DNA of 64,000 bases from Augochlora pura (lineage: Eukaryota; Arthropoda; Insecta; Hymenoptera; Halictidae), in contig NC_135775.1 in the NCBI RefSeq assembly GCF_028453695.1, positions 19,316,545 through 19,380,544 on the forward strand, given 5' to 3'. The notes under the pieces are model-generated. The model had not been told where the DNA came from and searched no databases. It saw only the letters and a program-made list of their open reading frames with translations. A program made the translations under genes and the position numbers. The first letter of the stretch is position 1. Each line of letters starts with the position of its first letter. This document shows positions 1 to 12,979 of the stretch, piece after piece.

Positions 1-99
1 TCTTTAACACGACTTCACATATAAAAAAAGTAACTGCACTACATACTATGTACTTTTGAAACACACAATTTTTATATTGAATAATTTGTTACCAAATGC

Positions 100-150
100 G
101 TATTTGAGAAATCGTAGAAATTATTATAAGTTGCGTGGACCACCCTGTAT
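100..150. mobile_element. Possible CAGGGTG-family right end
   Basis: TGGACCACCCTGTA resembles the right terminus of the element at 30273 (TTGGAACACCCTGTA). The rest lies left of the window or has decayed. Confidence 0.3.
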
Positions 151-269
151 ATTAATCAGATTGTTTGCACAATCCTCCAGGATTTTCATATTTCAACGAC
201 CATAAATTGTTTCCTTTATTTTGCAAATTACTCGTCGCTATTTCTATCTTCTTTTACAAACAACACGAG

Positions 270-345
270 TTTCCTTTATTTTTCCTTTATTTTCTACTGT
301 TTTATATTTCCTTTATTTTCTACTGTTTTATATTTCCTTTATTTC
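270..345. repeat. 26-bp tandem repeat
   Basis: About three units of tttcctttattttctactg plus ttttata. Confidence 0.8.
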
Positions 346-1073
346 GTCCCATATTATTATTTCCTTTTATACAAGGAAATTACTTTAACAGATGAACAAG
401 AACATTCCACCACGTCTTTCCACGGAAATATAAATGATTACTGCGCGGCGACACAACTACTTTAATTAAATGTCTTTTGCGATAACAGATTGAAGTATGA
501 CGATAATATTTGTTCAAGAGATTGAAATAAAATTGAAATGGATTTGTTTTATCACAGAAGAGATGTTCTTGTCGAGTACGGTTTCCCGTCAAACACATAA
601 ATCGCAAGCGAATGGGATCACATGGTATTACTTCTATATTTAATGAAGAATACGCGAGGTACGTATAAACGTTAAACAATGGACATTGAAAACGACACGT
701 CTAACGATATATATTCGGAGATCGTCGCGTACCCGAAAAGAATCTCTTTTTTTGCAACTCCTTGCGTGTTTTCCTACTACTCGCGAACGTAATATTTTCC
801 TCGTTGTAAACAACAATATTAAATTGAATATTGCTTGTTTATAAGTATATTATTCATTGACCAGATTTATTGTTAAAATTATGTAGAGTTTAGTTAATGC
901 ATAGTAACTTTGTAATTTATTTTATCTGCCTTTTTAATTGTTAGTTCAAGAAACCCGTCAATAATTTTTTAATTTACGATTTTTCAGATTGGAAAGATGC
1001 ATTTGCGAGTTATTTATGTAATATATAAATTTTACTTGCGGTAAATGTTACAATAAGACTTGCTAGTAATTGG

Positions 1074-1294
1074 AATAAACGTCTCATCGTTATTTTTATA
1101 TATTAATATAAAATAGTTGCTTTTAGGATTTTGTAAATCTAGTGTTAATATTTTGCAATGTACAAATTATGTTTTAAGACACAATAAACGTCTCATTGAT
1201 ATTTCTACAAATTAATACAATATAATTAATTCTAGTACTTTCTGAATCTAGTGTTAAAATTTCCAAACTAAATATACAGATTATGTTTCAAAAC
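1074..1294. repeat. Diverged tandem duplication, 119-bp period
   Basis: AATAAACGTCTCATCGTTATTT ... AATCTAGTGTTAATATTT ... ATTATGTTTTAAGAC at 1074-1182 is repeated with about 20-25% differences from 1193 to 1294. Confidence 0.75.
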
Positions 1295-1843
1295 CCGGCG
1301 AAAATTTTCGAAAATCTCGCTTCACCCAACCATGCGCAACGCAATAGTTAATCAAACGGACAGTGGGGAGTTTAGCTTAGCGACCGTGAAATTTCATAGA
1401 ATTTCATAGAATCCGCAATCCGCCAAGGATAGGAGTCCCACTCTGCTCGACTATTTGTCTCCCGAATACTCGTCCGCGATCTTCGTCGACATTTATCCCG
1501 AGGAATATCGCAGCCGAGGTGAAGTATCGGCCGTCACATTTCTCGTATTGAACATCAATCGAACAAAGGAATCGCAGAAGTTCCGGTACGTTCTTCCGAA
1601 CTCGGGCCGAACATTCGTCCCGTCCTGTCCCAAAACACTGAATCTCGAAGGTCATATTTAATAGAAAAATCATTTGGCTTTGGCGGCGTATATCTCAGAT
1701 TTTTATTTCCGACCTGTCCATTTATGAATATTCCGCGAATATTCGAATCACCGTTCCGACGAATTTTGCAACCGGAATCCACGATTTTTCGCGAAAAGTG
1801 TCGACATCTTCCTGTGATTCGAAAATTAGTATTTTACAATCGC

Positions 1844-2036
1844 TTTTAGTAAATTATTTTAATTTAGTATTTCATTTTATTTTAGTAAATCACTATAGTT
1901 TAGTAAATCATTTTATTTTAGTAAGCCTTTTTATTTTAGTAAGTCTTTTTATTTTAGTAAATCATTTTATTTTAGTAAATCACTTTATTTTAGTAAATCA
2001 CTTTATTTTAGTAAATTATTTTAATTTAGCAAATTC
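1844..2036. repeat. 18-bp tandem repeat
   Basis: About ten units of agtaaatcactttatttt with substitutions. A plus-strand frame through it gives a repeated LVNHFI hexapeptide, a consequence of the 18-bp unit rather than a real protein. Confidence 0.9.
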
Positions 2037-3032
2037 TTAAATTCGATTTGCTGTCGTCAAAAATCGATTAAAATATATTTGCTGTCGTCAAATATATCAC
2101 AACCATTGTCGTCCTGTATTATATCTCTTGGAATAATTCTCTGTTACACCGGATGTTTTCGTTGATAGGAAAATGAATGTTTGCAGGTAATGAGACCAGG
2201 CTTCTTCTTCTCAGTAGTTGCTCGAGTACAACTGATAACGGGCAATTTCGCAGAAAGAACAAGTTGAATTGGAGACTTTGTTTCAATCGAAATGAAATGT
2301 TAAAATTGCATTTTATAATTTGAATTCGTTTCTACATCTAGATTCGCTACCCTCTCCATAATGCCACCGGTTATAAAACAATCGGTGCATTGTCTACGGT
2401 CTTCTAGCGTTTATTCTATAATATACAAACTTATTATACTATATATAAATACTATATACGCACATGTCTCAGTGCAAAATACAAATGCCTGTCTGAATAT
2501 CGTCGAATATAAATGTTCAAGTAAAGAAATTTTATTGGCTTCAATTATGCATGAAATTAGACTTGAAAGGAGCTATAAATTCTCAAGTAAACGTCTTTCT
2601 TGATTCGCAATTATTAGATTGGATTAACATTCATGGTTCGACCAGATTAAATTGATATCATCAAATTAACTAATAATTAGTGGTCCAAAAATATCGAGAA
2701 CTCGATGGTTGGGACGAGTCGGTCGAGTCATGTCAGGTTGGGTCGGTTTCTCGGAAATTTACAGATCCTTGAATAAATAAATCGGATTTCTTGGACATTT
2801 GGGGCTTCTCGAATAAATCGATTTTCCTGTAAAATTCGAGATTCTTTAAAGAAGTGGTTTTCCGAAAAGTTTGAGTGCATACTTATTACTTATTTTATAT
2901 TGCATAATTATTACTTATTTTATATTGCATATTTATTATTTACTTCTGCATTATTCCTTATTATTTCTGGAGCATAATATTGCTATTTTGCGACTTACAA
3001 TTTCGACGGTGAAAAAGATATGCAATGGCATA

Positions 3033-3277
3033 TTAATCCTTTGCACTCAACTGACTATTTCAAGACGACGTTAAAAATTGCTACACTATTTTCGAAAAGA
3101 ATTTTTACATTACTAAATTTATCTGCATTTGATAAACTATCAAATAAGCAACTCTTTCATAAGCATACACGATTTCGTATTCATCAAATTAAAACAATCA
3201 TACCAAATGGAAATGTTGTAGGTTGAAACAGATGTTTTCGTTTTCGAGTTGAAATAGCCTCGATTGCAAAGGGTTAA
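3033..3277. mobile_element. TTAA-flanked MITE, family 1 copy
   Basis: Begins TTAATCCTTTGCACTCAA and ends with the inverse, CGATTGCAAAGGGTTAA. About 245 bp, noncoding, with TTAA at both ends as expected for piggyBac-type target duplication. Its termini match the copies at 13289, 32361, 32953, 54477 and 54717. Confidence 0.75.
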
Positions 3278-3789
3278 TTCTGTCAGAATCGGCGAAACGC
3301 GAATGATTGATTCGCTCATTTAATAAGCATGAAATTGAGCAACGAGTTTCGGGGGAAAAAAATAGTGAAAAAAAAGGAGGAATTTCGTTGTAACTGAACG
3401 CAAACTTCCGGTACATAAATATTGAGCAAGCATACTCTTCACCACCTGGCTTCGGCTCTATATACTTCTTATATCCCGAAACTTTCGCCGCCTTAAACAC
3501 GAGTTTTGCATAACAGCAATGGAAGTTTCTTTATTTAAACATCATCGGCGTCCGTGGATTAAAATTTTTACTGAAACCTACTGGCTGCTTCTATCCCACT
3601 CCCTTGAATAGGCGACAGAGAGTGCCGAAATAGTATTTTAGGGTAATGGTGTACAGTATTTAATGAATAATAGTAATCTTTAATGAATAAGAAATAATAA
3701 ATTTTAAATTGTGCGGATAGCGTTGAATAAATGTTTGCGAAGAATGGTCAAAATTATTATTTCGAGTTTAAATATGCTATTAGAGTCTA

Positions 3790-3945
3790 AATTTTTTAAT
3801 TTAGAATTTAAACTATTTTATTTAGAATTTAAACTATTTTATTTAGAATTTAAACTATTTTATTTAGAATTTAAACTATTTTATTTAGAATCTAAACAGG
3901 CCACTAGAATTTAAATTATTTTATTTATTTAGAATTTAAACTATT
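3790..3945. repeat. 21-bp tandem repeat
   Basis: About seven units around agaatttaaactattttatt. Identity between the central units is complete. Confidence 0.9.
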
Positions 3946-5030
3946 GTATTTTATCTTCAATTATTTAAAAATGAATTATCAATAAGAATATAATTATTTT
4001 CCAAGTCAAAAATAGATAAATATTGTGAGTTTTTATATTATTATCTGCATATTCCCAAAGTTGTATGTACATCATACTTCGAATGATTGAAATAGAACAA
4101 TTTTTGAAATTTCATTTAAAACATTTATTCATCCGAACTGCACAGCACTGAATGATTTACACGGTATTTGAAATATTGTTCTTTTGTATTTCGCCAGAAT
4201 TCTCTGGTGAATTTAACTGAATATAAATGAAGTGTTATCATTCCAACCGAGAATCGAATCCGAAAAGTCTATTAATAAAATCAATAATCTCGCATCTTTC
4301 GAATATCCATGCCGAGCTCGTTTAATTTTCCGGACACTTTAAAAACGTATTAACCCGATAAATTATGGTTTAAACAGGGTCCACTATGTGAACAGAAAGT
4401 TTTTAATCCCGTGGATATTTAAAAGGATTTCGAGGCAACAAGCAGCAAGGTAAGGATTGAAAGTTTTGCACAAATGAAAATTTCTTTACGTAAACAATTA
4501 TTTTTGTCATTTATTTATGGTATTGTTAATACGCGAACGAGACTCGGTCAGTTAATCAAACACTATTTACGCAGCAGTTATAAAACGAAACGAGTACAAT
4601 AAAGTTAACAATTACTAACGTTTCTATTTCAATAATTGGATTCTTTTTTTATTTACTTCTGCATTGAATATCGAAAATTTGCCAGTTCGCGTATGTTAAC
4701 AAGCAAGCTTCGTATGGAAATGGGTAAAATTTTCAATGGAAAATAATAACACACGGGGATAATTAGTAATTTAAAATTTTCGTAAACATTTTTCCGTAAA
4801 CCGTAGCACTTTTTATCAAGTTTAATCAAATTTTCCAACGAACAACACGAACGTGAATCCCGTAGAACATTCGACGAATGAAATATACCGTATACAGTAA
4901 CAATACGTTAATTGGAGTTGAATTCGTATATTTGGGAAGAATTATAGACAATGTAGCTTCGTATCAATGTTAACAACTTATTATGCGATTTGCGAATATA
5001 TATTGCTGCGTTCCGCATATCTTGCGTTCT

Positions 5031-5372
5031 ACAGGGTGTCTCAAAAGTCATTGATAATCGAGAAATGAGGGAATGCTGAAGTTTTTCGAAGCAACATCTT
5101 CTGATAATAAATTATTGACGAAAAATGCTGGCCAATGGGAGGCGAGTTCGACTGAAGCAAAGACAGACGAGTCAACGAGCTGATGGAGAGCAGTTATGCT
5201 GACTGACTCGGCCGCCTAACGCCAGCTGATCTCGTCTCTCATTGGTCATTGTTTTTCGTTAATAATTCGTAAACAAAGCTTCGTAGAATATTTTCGCAAA
5301 GAAAAAAGTTACTTCAACTGACCTAAAGTATCTCTAATTTCCAGATGGTAACATTTTTGGGATACATTGTAT
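5031..5372. mobile_element. CAGGGTG-ended, TA-flanked MITE (mariner-like termini)
   Basis: Left end TACAGGGTGTCTCAAAAGTC; right end decayed, TTTTTGGGATACATTGTA. The interior has two inversely related segments, ATTGACGAAAAATGCTGGCCAATG and CATTGGTCATTGTTTTTCGTTAAT, so the whole unit is a long imperfect palindrome. TA at both borders fits Tc1/mariner-type target duplication (inference). A second copy lies at 30273-30643. Confidence 0.65.
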
Positions 5373-6662
5373 AATTTTTCCACTTTAAATAATTTTCTCT
5401 AAATAAAACACGATTAAATTTAAAAAGTTCAACAAATTTGTATTTAACTTTTAACACGATCCTTTACAATTATATATAAAATACAATATACAAGGATACG
5501 TCAATGAACAAGTTCATAGCAATAATCTACAAACCATCGATGGCTTGAAAGATGACATCTGACATCAGCCATTGAGTTAGTATATTATATAAAATTTAGA
5601 AACTGATATTGTATTCCGTATAAAATTGCAAAGCATTGTACCAAAGATTGTAATAAAAATTGGACAAATTTAGACGTATCTTACTTATAAAAAAAAACTA
5701 TTAACTACTAAGTTATTATTAGGATTTTATGCACTGATGACAAAAATCGGTGGACAAAGTACGAAACAGCGATCGCGTTAAAAAAATTAACGTAATATCG
5801 CTTGCTAAAACCCATTAACGGAGAAAATTCTTTAATCCAGACTCTCTGTTCCTGGTCCATCAACAACGCATCTACCACGAATTCTAAAATCAGCGCGGTT
5901 CTTCTATCAGCAAACGCAAAAGTGAACGTTCGTGCAGCAAAGCGTGCAATAAAATTAAACGCAAAAACGAACGCGTAAATGCGTTCCAGAGCAGAACGTG
6001 AAACGTTCTAAAACAGACGCGGAGTTCGCGAAAACAAAACGAGAGAGAAAAAAAAACAACCCACAACACGTTGGATAGATTCGTAAATCGACGCGATTCG
6101 GTTAGGAGAGCGGAGCGAGTGAAACGAAACGGAGGGGGGGGGATGGGGGAGGGGGAGATTTTCAGACGGCGAAAAACTGGAACGAAATTCGCGGGTCGAA
6201 CGAGAACGAGATTGTACCCCCGAAAAGTTCCGTTTTCTTTTGTCAAATTACGTTATTTCACGGCTCGGTTCGCCCCGTCAGCCCCTGATACCCGGTTACA
6301 ATATCAAGTACTTACGGTTACCAGAGTTAACTCGACTGGCGAGCGCGTAATTACTAACTGGAGTGGAGAATCCGCGTAATTTTCATCCGGCGAAAATTTC
6401 GCGGGGGATACCGTACGCGCCATCCGTGTAAGACGTTTTAACGAAGCACAAGATGTCGTCGTTCCTCACGGCCTCTTCTCCTCCCCCCCCCCCCTTTTCT
6501 TAAGATTTACAGCGCGACCCTCCGTAGTCCTGTTGACCTTGTCCCCGCGGGGCAGAAAGGGGTTTCTTTGCGCGAAGAACAATGAACCACGTTCTTCTAA
6601 CTCTGTTACTTAAATAATACTATTAATAATAATAATTGTAGAATGTTGAACGACACTGTTAC

Positions 6663-6872
6663 TTAACCCTCTGCGGGCTCATGTAGCATTTAATTTTTAT
6701 AGCAACAATGTTTAATTTTAGAAAAATTATTAAATATGGTACTGTTGGTATGAATCACGAGAATTAATTTGGTATATATAAAATACACTTCGCCACTCAA
6801 AATGAAAATACTATAAGACAGGAAAATTATTTTAGATTTGGAGCTAAAATGGCTTCGAGTGCAAAGGGTTAA
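6663..6872. mobile_element. TTAA-flanked MITE, family 1 copy (possibly composite)
   Basis: Starts TTAACCCTCTGCGGGCTC and ends TTCGAGTGCAAAGGGTTAA. The right end is a clean family 1 terminus. The left end pairs better with AGCCCATAGAGAGTTAA ending near 7062, so this may be one element nested in another (6663 to about 7062). Confidence 0.6.
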
Positions 6873-8800
6873 TATATCGTCATTTAATAATTTTAGATTT
6901 TTCACAAGATGGTGCATACTTTGTGATTATATAAGGTCTCTGAGAGGTAAACAATAACAATATTCATGATGGTTTCGAGCACCATGAAATATCAAAGTAA
7001 ATGCCTTACAAATTGTCTGTAGATAGATATTTAAGAAATAAATTCAGCCCATAGAGAGTTAAATAATAATAGTAATTCTAGAATGTTGAACAACTATTTT
7101 TTTCACGCTTCGACACATTATTGGTCGTTTCTGGGAGATAATTATGCGAGAAAGATCCGTCGATGAAGTTTCAGCATTTTCATTTTAGATTAAAAATGGT
7201 ACCGTTCGTAATTTGATTTTTAAATGAATACACGAAATTACAGCGTAATTAGAGGGACACGTCTGTCGTGGCACGTGGAGCGGAATAAAAGTGAATTTTT
7301 GTCTGACATGTGTACGGAGGTTAATTAAGGATCCTCAAATTGGTAGAATTATAATTCGATAATTACCATTCATCTGGGCAGAGCTTAATGCGCTTAATAA
7401 TGCTTTAGTTTGGTATGTATATTTTTATTTTATGTATGGTTGTAGCTGCATAATTGTCAGTAACTCCTAATTTTATAGTAATTGTTTTAATAGAATGTTT
7501 ATAAAATCTGGCATTATTTAATTATTATCGAAATTGTAAATTTAGATTTTAATTTACTGTTTTATAAAATTGTACGTGCAGTTATTTAGCTACGCAATGT
7601 TTAGAATATTACAATAATTAAAATTTATTACTATTGCTTGTATTATTTATCACTATCACATCGTAATTTAGCATTTAAATAACAATTTATTCGTAAACCA
7701 GAATTTTAGATATTTATCGTTATCATCTCAACATTAATTTAAACTACTCGTAAATAAAGGTAACTTTAATATTTGCCACGTGTTTTCAAAATTTTGCAAA
7801 GTATGCGAAACTTCTAATCAGACTGATAATTTTGTTCGAAGTTCTACCAGTTCTGACAGTAAATTTAGAAAAATTTTTCCATGTGGCAACCAAAAATTCA
7901 AGCGTTGCAGAAACCAGAAAAAAATAATTCTGAATTTATGCGAGCGTTGCGAAAAACTGGAGCAAAATGAGCACAGTGGATCAAATAAAACTAGAACAAT
8001 TTTATTTTAATTCATAAAAATTGAATTTAACGAGTAATGCTAGTACAAACTGCAACAAACGTTACAATAAACATATTAGATGAATTCTTTTTCAAATAAA
8101 ATACGTTGCACTAAGTAGAGCACATTGAGAACTTCAAAAACTGTTCCAGCAGCTCCCTTCCAATGATTTATATTTTATAATTTATTCTTAATTTATTCAT
8201 AATTTATTCTTATACATTAGAAATTAGTCTAGACAAATTTAAACCCAAATTAACTTACTCCTAAATTCACTAAACAAATTTCCTGCAGCAATATTTTGCG
8301 TCGATACCTTTAATATTATATGACATTTCACTGATAATAAGTATTAAAAATATCCTCCTATTTCCAGTTTATATATCCGTCTGCAGGTCGTAGAACAGTA
8401 AAAAATCCCCGGGAGAAGAGATTCGACATTTTCGACCGTCAAACCAGGAGAGCCTTTAAGGAATTAATAGCCACGGAATGAGACTATCTTGACCTGCTGT
8501 CGCTGTAAATCAGTCGACGGAAATGCGAATTTGCATAAAGATTTACAGTCTATTCATTACTCTTTTTAACGACAAGCATTCCAATACTGGCGGCTTCTAC
8601 ACGGCAGCGGGGACCGTTTCCCCCGGCGTCCTTTCCCGATTTCCAGGTAACAAATGATTTCATTCACTCAATATGTTCCATTATAGAAAACGATCGAAAG
8701 CGATTCGATAAAAGCCTTATGTAGGCACAGAAAGTATTGGAACGCCTCATCGATAACCCGTCATGCAGCGAAATTATTGTTCGTCCCTCGAACTTGATAC

Positions 8801-9430
8801 CGTGTTTCACTGCGTTGAATTGCGTTTAACTATGTTTAAGTGTGTTTGACTATGTTCGACTGCGATTAACTATGTTCGATTGCGATTAACTATGTTCGAT
8901 TGCGATTAACGATATTCGACTACGTTTAGCTATGTTGGATTGCGTTTAACTATGTTTAACTATATTTGACTGCGTTTAACTATATTTGACTGCGTTTAAT
9001 TATGTTTCACTGCGTTCAACTATTTTTAACTATATTTTACTATATTTGACTACGTTTAACTTCGTTTAACTATGTTTAACTATGTTCAACTATATTCGAC
9101 TACGTTTAACTATGTTTAACTATATTTGATTGCGTTTAACTATTTTTAACTATATTTTACTATATTTGACTGCATTTAACTTCGTTTAACTATATTTAAC
9201 TCCGTTTAACTTTGTTCAACTATATTTGACTGCGTTTTACTATGTTTAACTATATTTGACTGCGTTTAACTATGTTCAACTATATTCGACTACGTTCAAC
9301 TTCGTTTAATTATATTTTACTGTGTTTTACTATGTTTAACTATATTTGACTGTGTTTTACTATGTTTAACTATATTCGACTGCGTTTAACTATGTTTAAT
9401 TATATTTGAACTATCTTTCACTGCGATAAA
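8801..9430. repeat. Decamer array in strict 10-bp register
   Basis: About 60 units of a 10-mer, mostly tatgtttaac, tgcgtttaac, tatatttgac or tatgttcaac. The register does not slip for about 600 bases, and the T-run recurs every 10 bp. Unit variants alternate in a loose higher-order order. It has no coding potential. Confidence 0.95.
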
Positions 9431-9948
9431 TAAAATAGTGCAATATTTTCGTAGCCTAACTCACAACGTCAATGTCGAAAAAGTCTCCTTAATTTCACTG
9501 CACTGAATCAAAGAGAAAATTTCTTCTACATCGACGTGAAAATAAATTCTTCTGTTATCAAAATATGGAAACGAAGGCAAATAAAGAGAATACAGAAAAC
9601 AAAAATTGTGTGGTCCCATTATGAATATTATTAAGTAAGAATAAGAACTAAACGTCCCAGCATAAAATTCGCGATAGTGCAAGGGGTTAAAAAGTCCAGT
9701 GCTGATGAAACACTCTAAAAAATAGTTAAAATCGTCCAAATTTCAGTGAAAAAAGAAATTTCCTTCCTTTTGTTCTGTACTCGAAATTTGATAACCAGCA
9801 ACCCTAATCCAAATTTGGTACGAAATCATGGGAATCGGAAACACCGGCGAAAAGTCGCCGATCTTTTTGTTCGTCTCTCTCCGAGTTCTGATAATCCGAG
9901 TACATGCTCGTCGCCGCGCACGAAATAGGAATTCCATCAAACCCGTCG

Positions 9949-10062
9949 GGATAATCGAGAATATTCGCATAGTTTTGTACAGGAACTCCGATAGGCGAAT
10001 AACGTGGTTAAGGAGAGCGGAGCCGGAGCACTAGCTGTCCGCAACATGTCTCTGCTTTCAAG
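9949..10062. repeat. Dispersed repeat, copy 1
   Basis: GGATAATCGAGAATATTCGC, ATAGTTTTG, CGATAGGCGAATAA and GTCCGCAACATGTCTCTGCT follow in order; the same series occurs at 14725-14841 in the same orientation. No open frame is kept between the two, so this is more likely a mobile-element relic than a duplicated exon. Confidence 0.6.
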
Positions 10063-10645
10063 CAACAAGATCGTTCGAAACTTTTCGCGCGTAACTTGCT
10101 ATTATAATCGTCGTTATTCTCGCTCGTTCGTGCCTCTGTCCCAAAGCCTTTCTCGCGCTAGTTTACCATCAATTTTTCTCTTGTCACATTATTATTCTTT
10201 ATCATCGTCGCCGGCCTCGGGCTTGTTTTATTCTTCTGGCTGACTGCGTGCGACGGTTCCCGCCGTATGCCAGCTTGTTCCTGAATCGATTCCTGCGTCT
10301 GAGACTGTTCGCGATACCTGCACCGATGAGGTAATTGCGATCCGGGTGTCGAGTAGCGTGTAACAATGTTTTATTTGATTGGTGGAGTGACGAAGGAAAT
10401 TATATATTATGTGTGCATTTATTTGTTGATTTTTATTCATTGGCGGAATGGGTTAGTATTGAATACGTGGATAGAGCTTTTCAAGGATTCGTTACTAAAA
10501 TAGACTAATTTTTAGAAAAATAGCAAGCGAAATAGTTTAATGTTCATTGTACGTTTTTCAGCATGATTGAGAGCGTTGACAATTCCATCTTTTTAATTTC
10601 TTCGACACTATTATGGAAACGATCAATTTAAAAATTTATGATGGG

Positions 10646-10797
10646 TTTTAACACGAGTGCCATGTCACTCGGCTGCAAAAGAGTTCTAATACCACCCCCT
10701 ATGTTAAATATTAACTTTCTAGTTTCGCTTTAATTAATTAAATTGCTTTAATTATATGAGGATTTTAGTGGTCGATTATCGGCGCTCAATGTGTTAA
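10646..10797. mobile_element. Short TTAACAC-ended element, family 4
   Basis: Starts near TTAACACGAGTGCC and ends CAATGTGTTAA, about 150 bp. Its right 95 bases (TATTAACTTTCTAG ... TATGAGGATTTTAG) reappear in inverse orientation at 63793-63889 with high identity. Confidence 0.55.
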
Positions 10798-12040
10798 ATA
10801 TACATCATGTTAAATTAAATATAATTATGCTGCAATCTCGTATAAATTAAATTAAATTACTTAAATTATAGTGCAATCTTACATATAAAATCGTGATTGC
10901 GAGAATTAAAAATAAATTGCAAAGCAGTCGAAAATAAATGAAATAATAAGTATATGGTTGAATAAAATTTGCTCCAAACCTTAAAAAGCGTCTATCAATT
11001 TTTCTTTAAAAAACGAAACTATTTTTCGAACTACTTTATACTTGAAATATCAATTCTCAGTACAGTGCCACTAAAAAGAAACTCTACAAATAAATAATGG
11101 CAAAAGGGAAATTTCACATCAAATATCACACTATACTGAAAGATACATGGTTCAGAGAAAAGAAAGGAATATTGTTCACGGCACTCAAATTAACAAAATA
11201 ATTAAAAATGCGGTACTCTATTTTACCACAAAAATATTCTTAATATAAAGCATATTATTAAAAGTATGAAGCATCTCTGTGTTTTCTTGTCTCGCGCGTT
11301 TTCAAGCGGATACAATTTCCCCGAGCGAACGGACATATACTTTTTCGAAAGTGCGTTCCAAAATGGCGGCGCGAAGGAGCACGTAGCAAATGGTTTTGTT
11401 TGTATTAGCCCCGGCGAATCGAACATTCACGAATATTCGTGTAATTGGAGAGAAGAGGCAGCCCGTACGGGAACAGATGTAGGTTAACTGGGAAAAATGA
11501 ACCAGGGCCAAACCACAATACGTGTTACTCGGCACCGTCTGACTACGGTGGTATCCTGTACCAAACAATAAGTTCCGTCAAACATCGCGACTTGTTACAT
11601 GATGTGTCGTAATGAGAGGTGTCGTATCTTGTTTGAGAAAATTAATATTTTCTTGCCATTTAGACGATCCAGGAAAGAACGGAAACGGAATTATATTTCT
11701 TCGGAAAGAATTAAAATATTTAAAAACTAAATCGCGTTGATATTCTCAGCGAGGCGAAGCATTATTTTTCAAGTTTTATTTTTCGGGTAGTTTCGCTCTT
11801 TATTCCTTGTGAAAATTTATTTGACGGTCCAAGACGAGATTTTTATTTTATGTGACTACAAAGTGAAATGCTAGTAAAATTGATTTGATAATGAATTGAT
11901 AGTATTTTTTGGTTCATTTCAATGTAAAATCCAAATAAGGGTAAGTTAAAAGTAGTTTTGGGTAGAGATAAGGTATTAATACTTGTGATGAAATGAATAA
12001 AATTATAAATATGCAAGATAAATGTTTGTGAAAAGAGGAT

Positions 12041-12241
12041 GAAATGTTAATATACGATATAAAAGTATTTATAAGATGGATAAAATATTAATACACAATA
12101 CAAAAGTATCTATAAAATGGATCGAATATTAATACACAATATAAAACTATCTATAAAATGGATCAAATATTAATACACGACATAAAAGTATCTATTAAAT
12201 GGATAAATTATTAATACACAACCTAAAAATATGTATAAAAT
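12041..12241. repeat. 41-bp tandem repeat
   Basis: About five units containing atctataaaatggat and attaatacacaatataaaa. Confidence 0.85.
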
Positions 12242-12979
12242 TTTAAAATGTAATTACTAAAAGAAAATGTCGTCACTCGAAAGAAGAACATTCGATAAAT
12301 CGAGGAAATTTGTATAAAACTTTTGCAACACTAATTTTCTGAACAACAGATTATTTCTACTTCAACAGACAATTTATATTTCTTATTACAATATGTAACA
12401 AAATCTAAAATTATATTTCAGCCTATCTCACTTGTAACAAATAAATAAAGGATTAACTAACCAGAAAGCCTAAGATAAATACTTAGAAAGTACTTACGTT
12501 GACTACAGCAGTTATGTCCATTTCGATTGTCTCAAATGGAACCCATACAATATATTGTATATATGTATACACGGCGATAAAGTCCAGCAACCGGAGTTAT
12601 AATAGCCGTCCGAATAACAGAAACATTTTATTAGAAATAACAACCAATATAATCACCCTGCGAGTCGTTTACGAGGTCACTAACGCGCAAGAATGATGGA
12701 AAAGTCTGTGCAAGCATTTCCCCTCGAACCAGCTCATAATTCTCGGTTCGCTCTTTCTTGGTTCTCATTCTCCGTTGGCCGGAAACGTCGTCAAATCCTA
12801 TTCTCCCTTATCGCGATTTTCCCTTCATGGAACAAGAAAAGACACTGAACCTTCGATTCACTGAATAAAGTAGACGCGTAGAGAAAGATGCTGTTCGTCT
12901 CGTTGAGAACTTATGGCGAGCATGCAGGTGCATTGTTATGGAAAAGGATCTATGATCTGCGAGACAACATCTGTCGAAT

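Larger units (their letters stand above)
151..8800. other. No supported gene: AT-rich intergenic or intronic DNA
   Basis: Apart from the listed repeats and elements, this holds AT-rich sequence and two GC-richer patches (1370-1800 and 5890-6560). Open frames there are under 120 codons, overlap on both strands and lack convincing splice sites or recognisable domains. Poly-C of 12 bases at 6483-6494. Confidence 0.6.

Noticed and set aside
1798..2040. 80-codon frame with LVNHFI repeats
   Set aside because: It is a translation of the 18-bp minisatellite and has no flanking gene structure.
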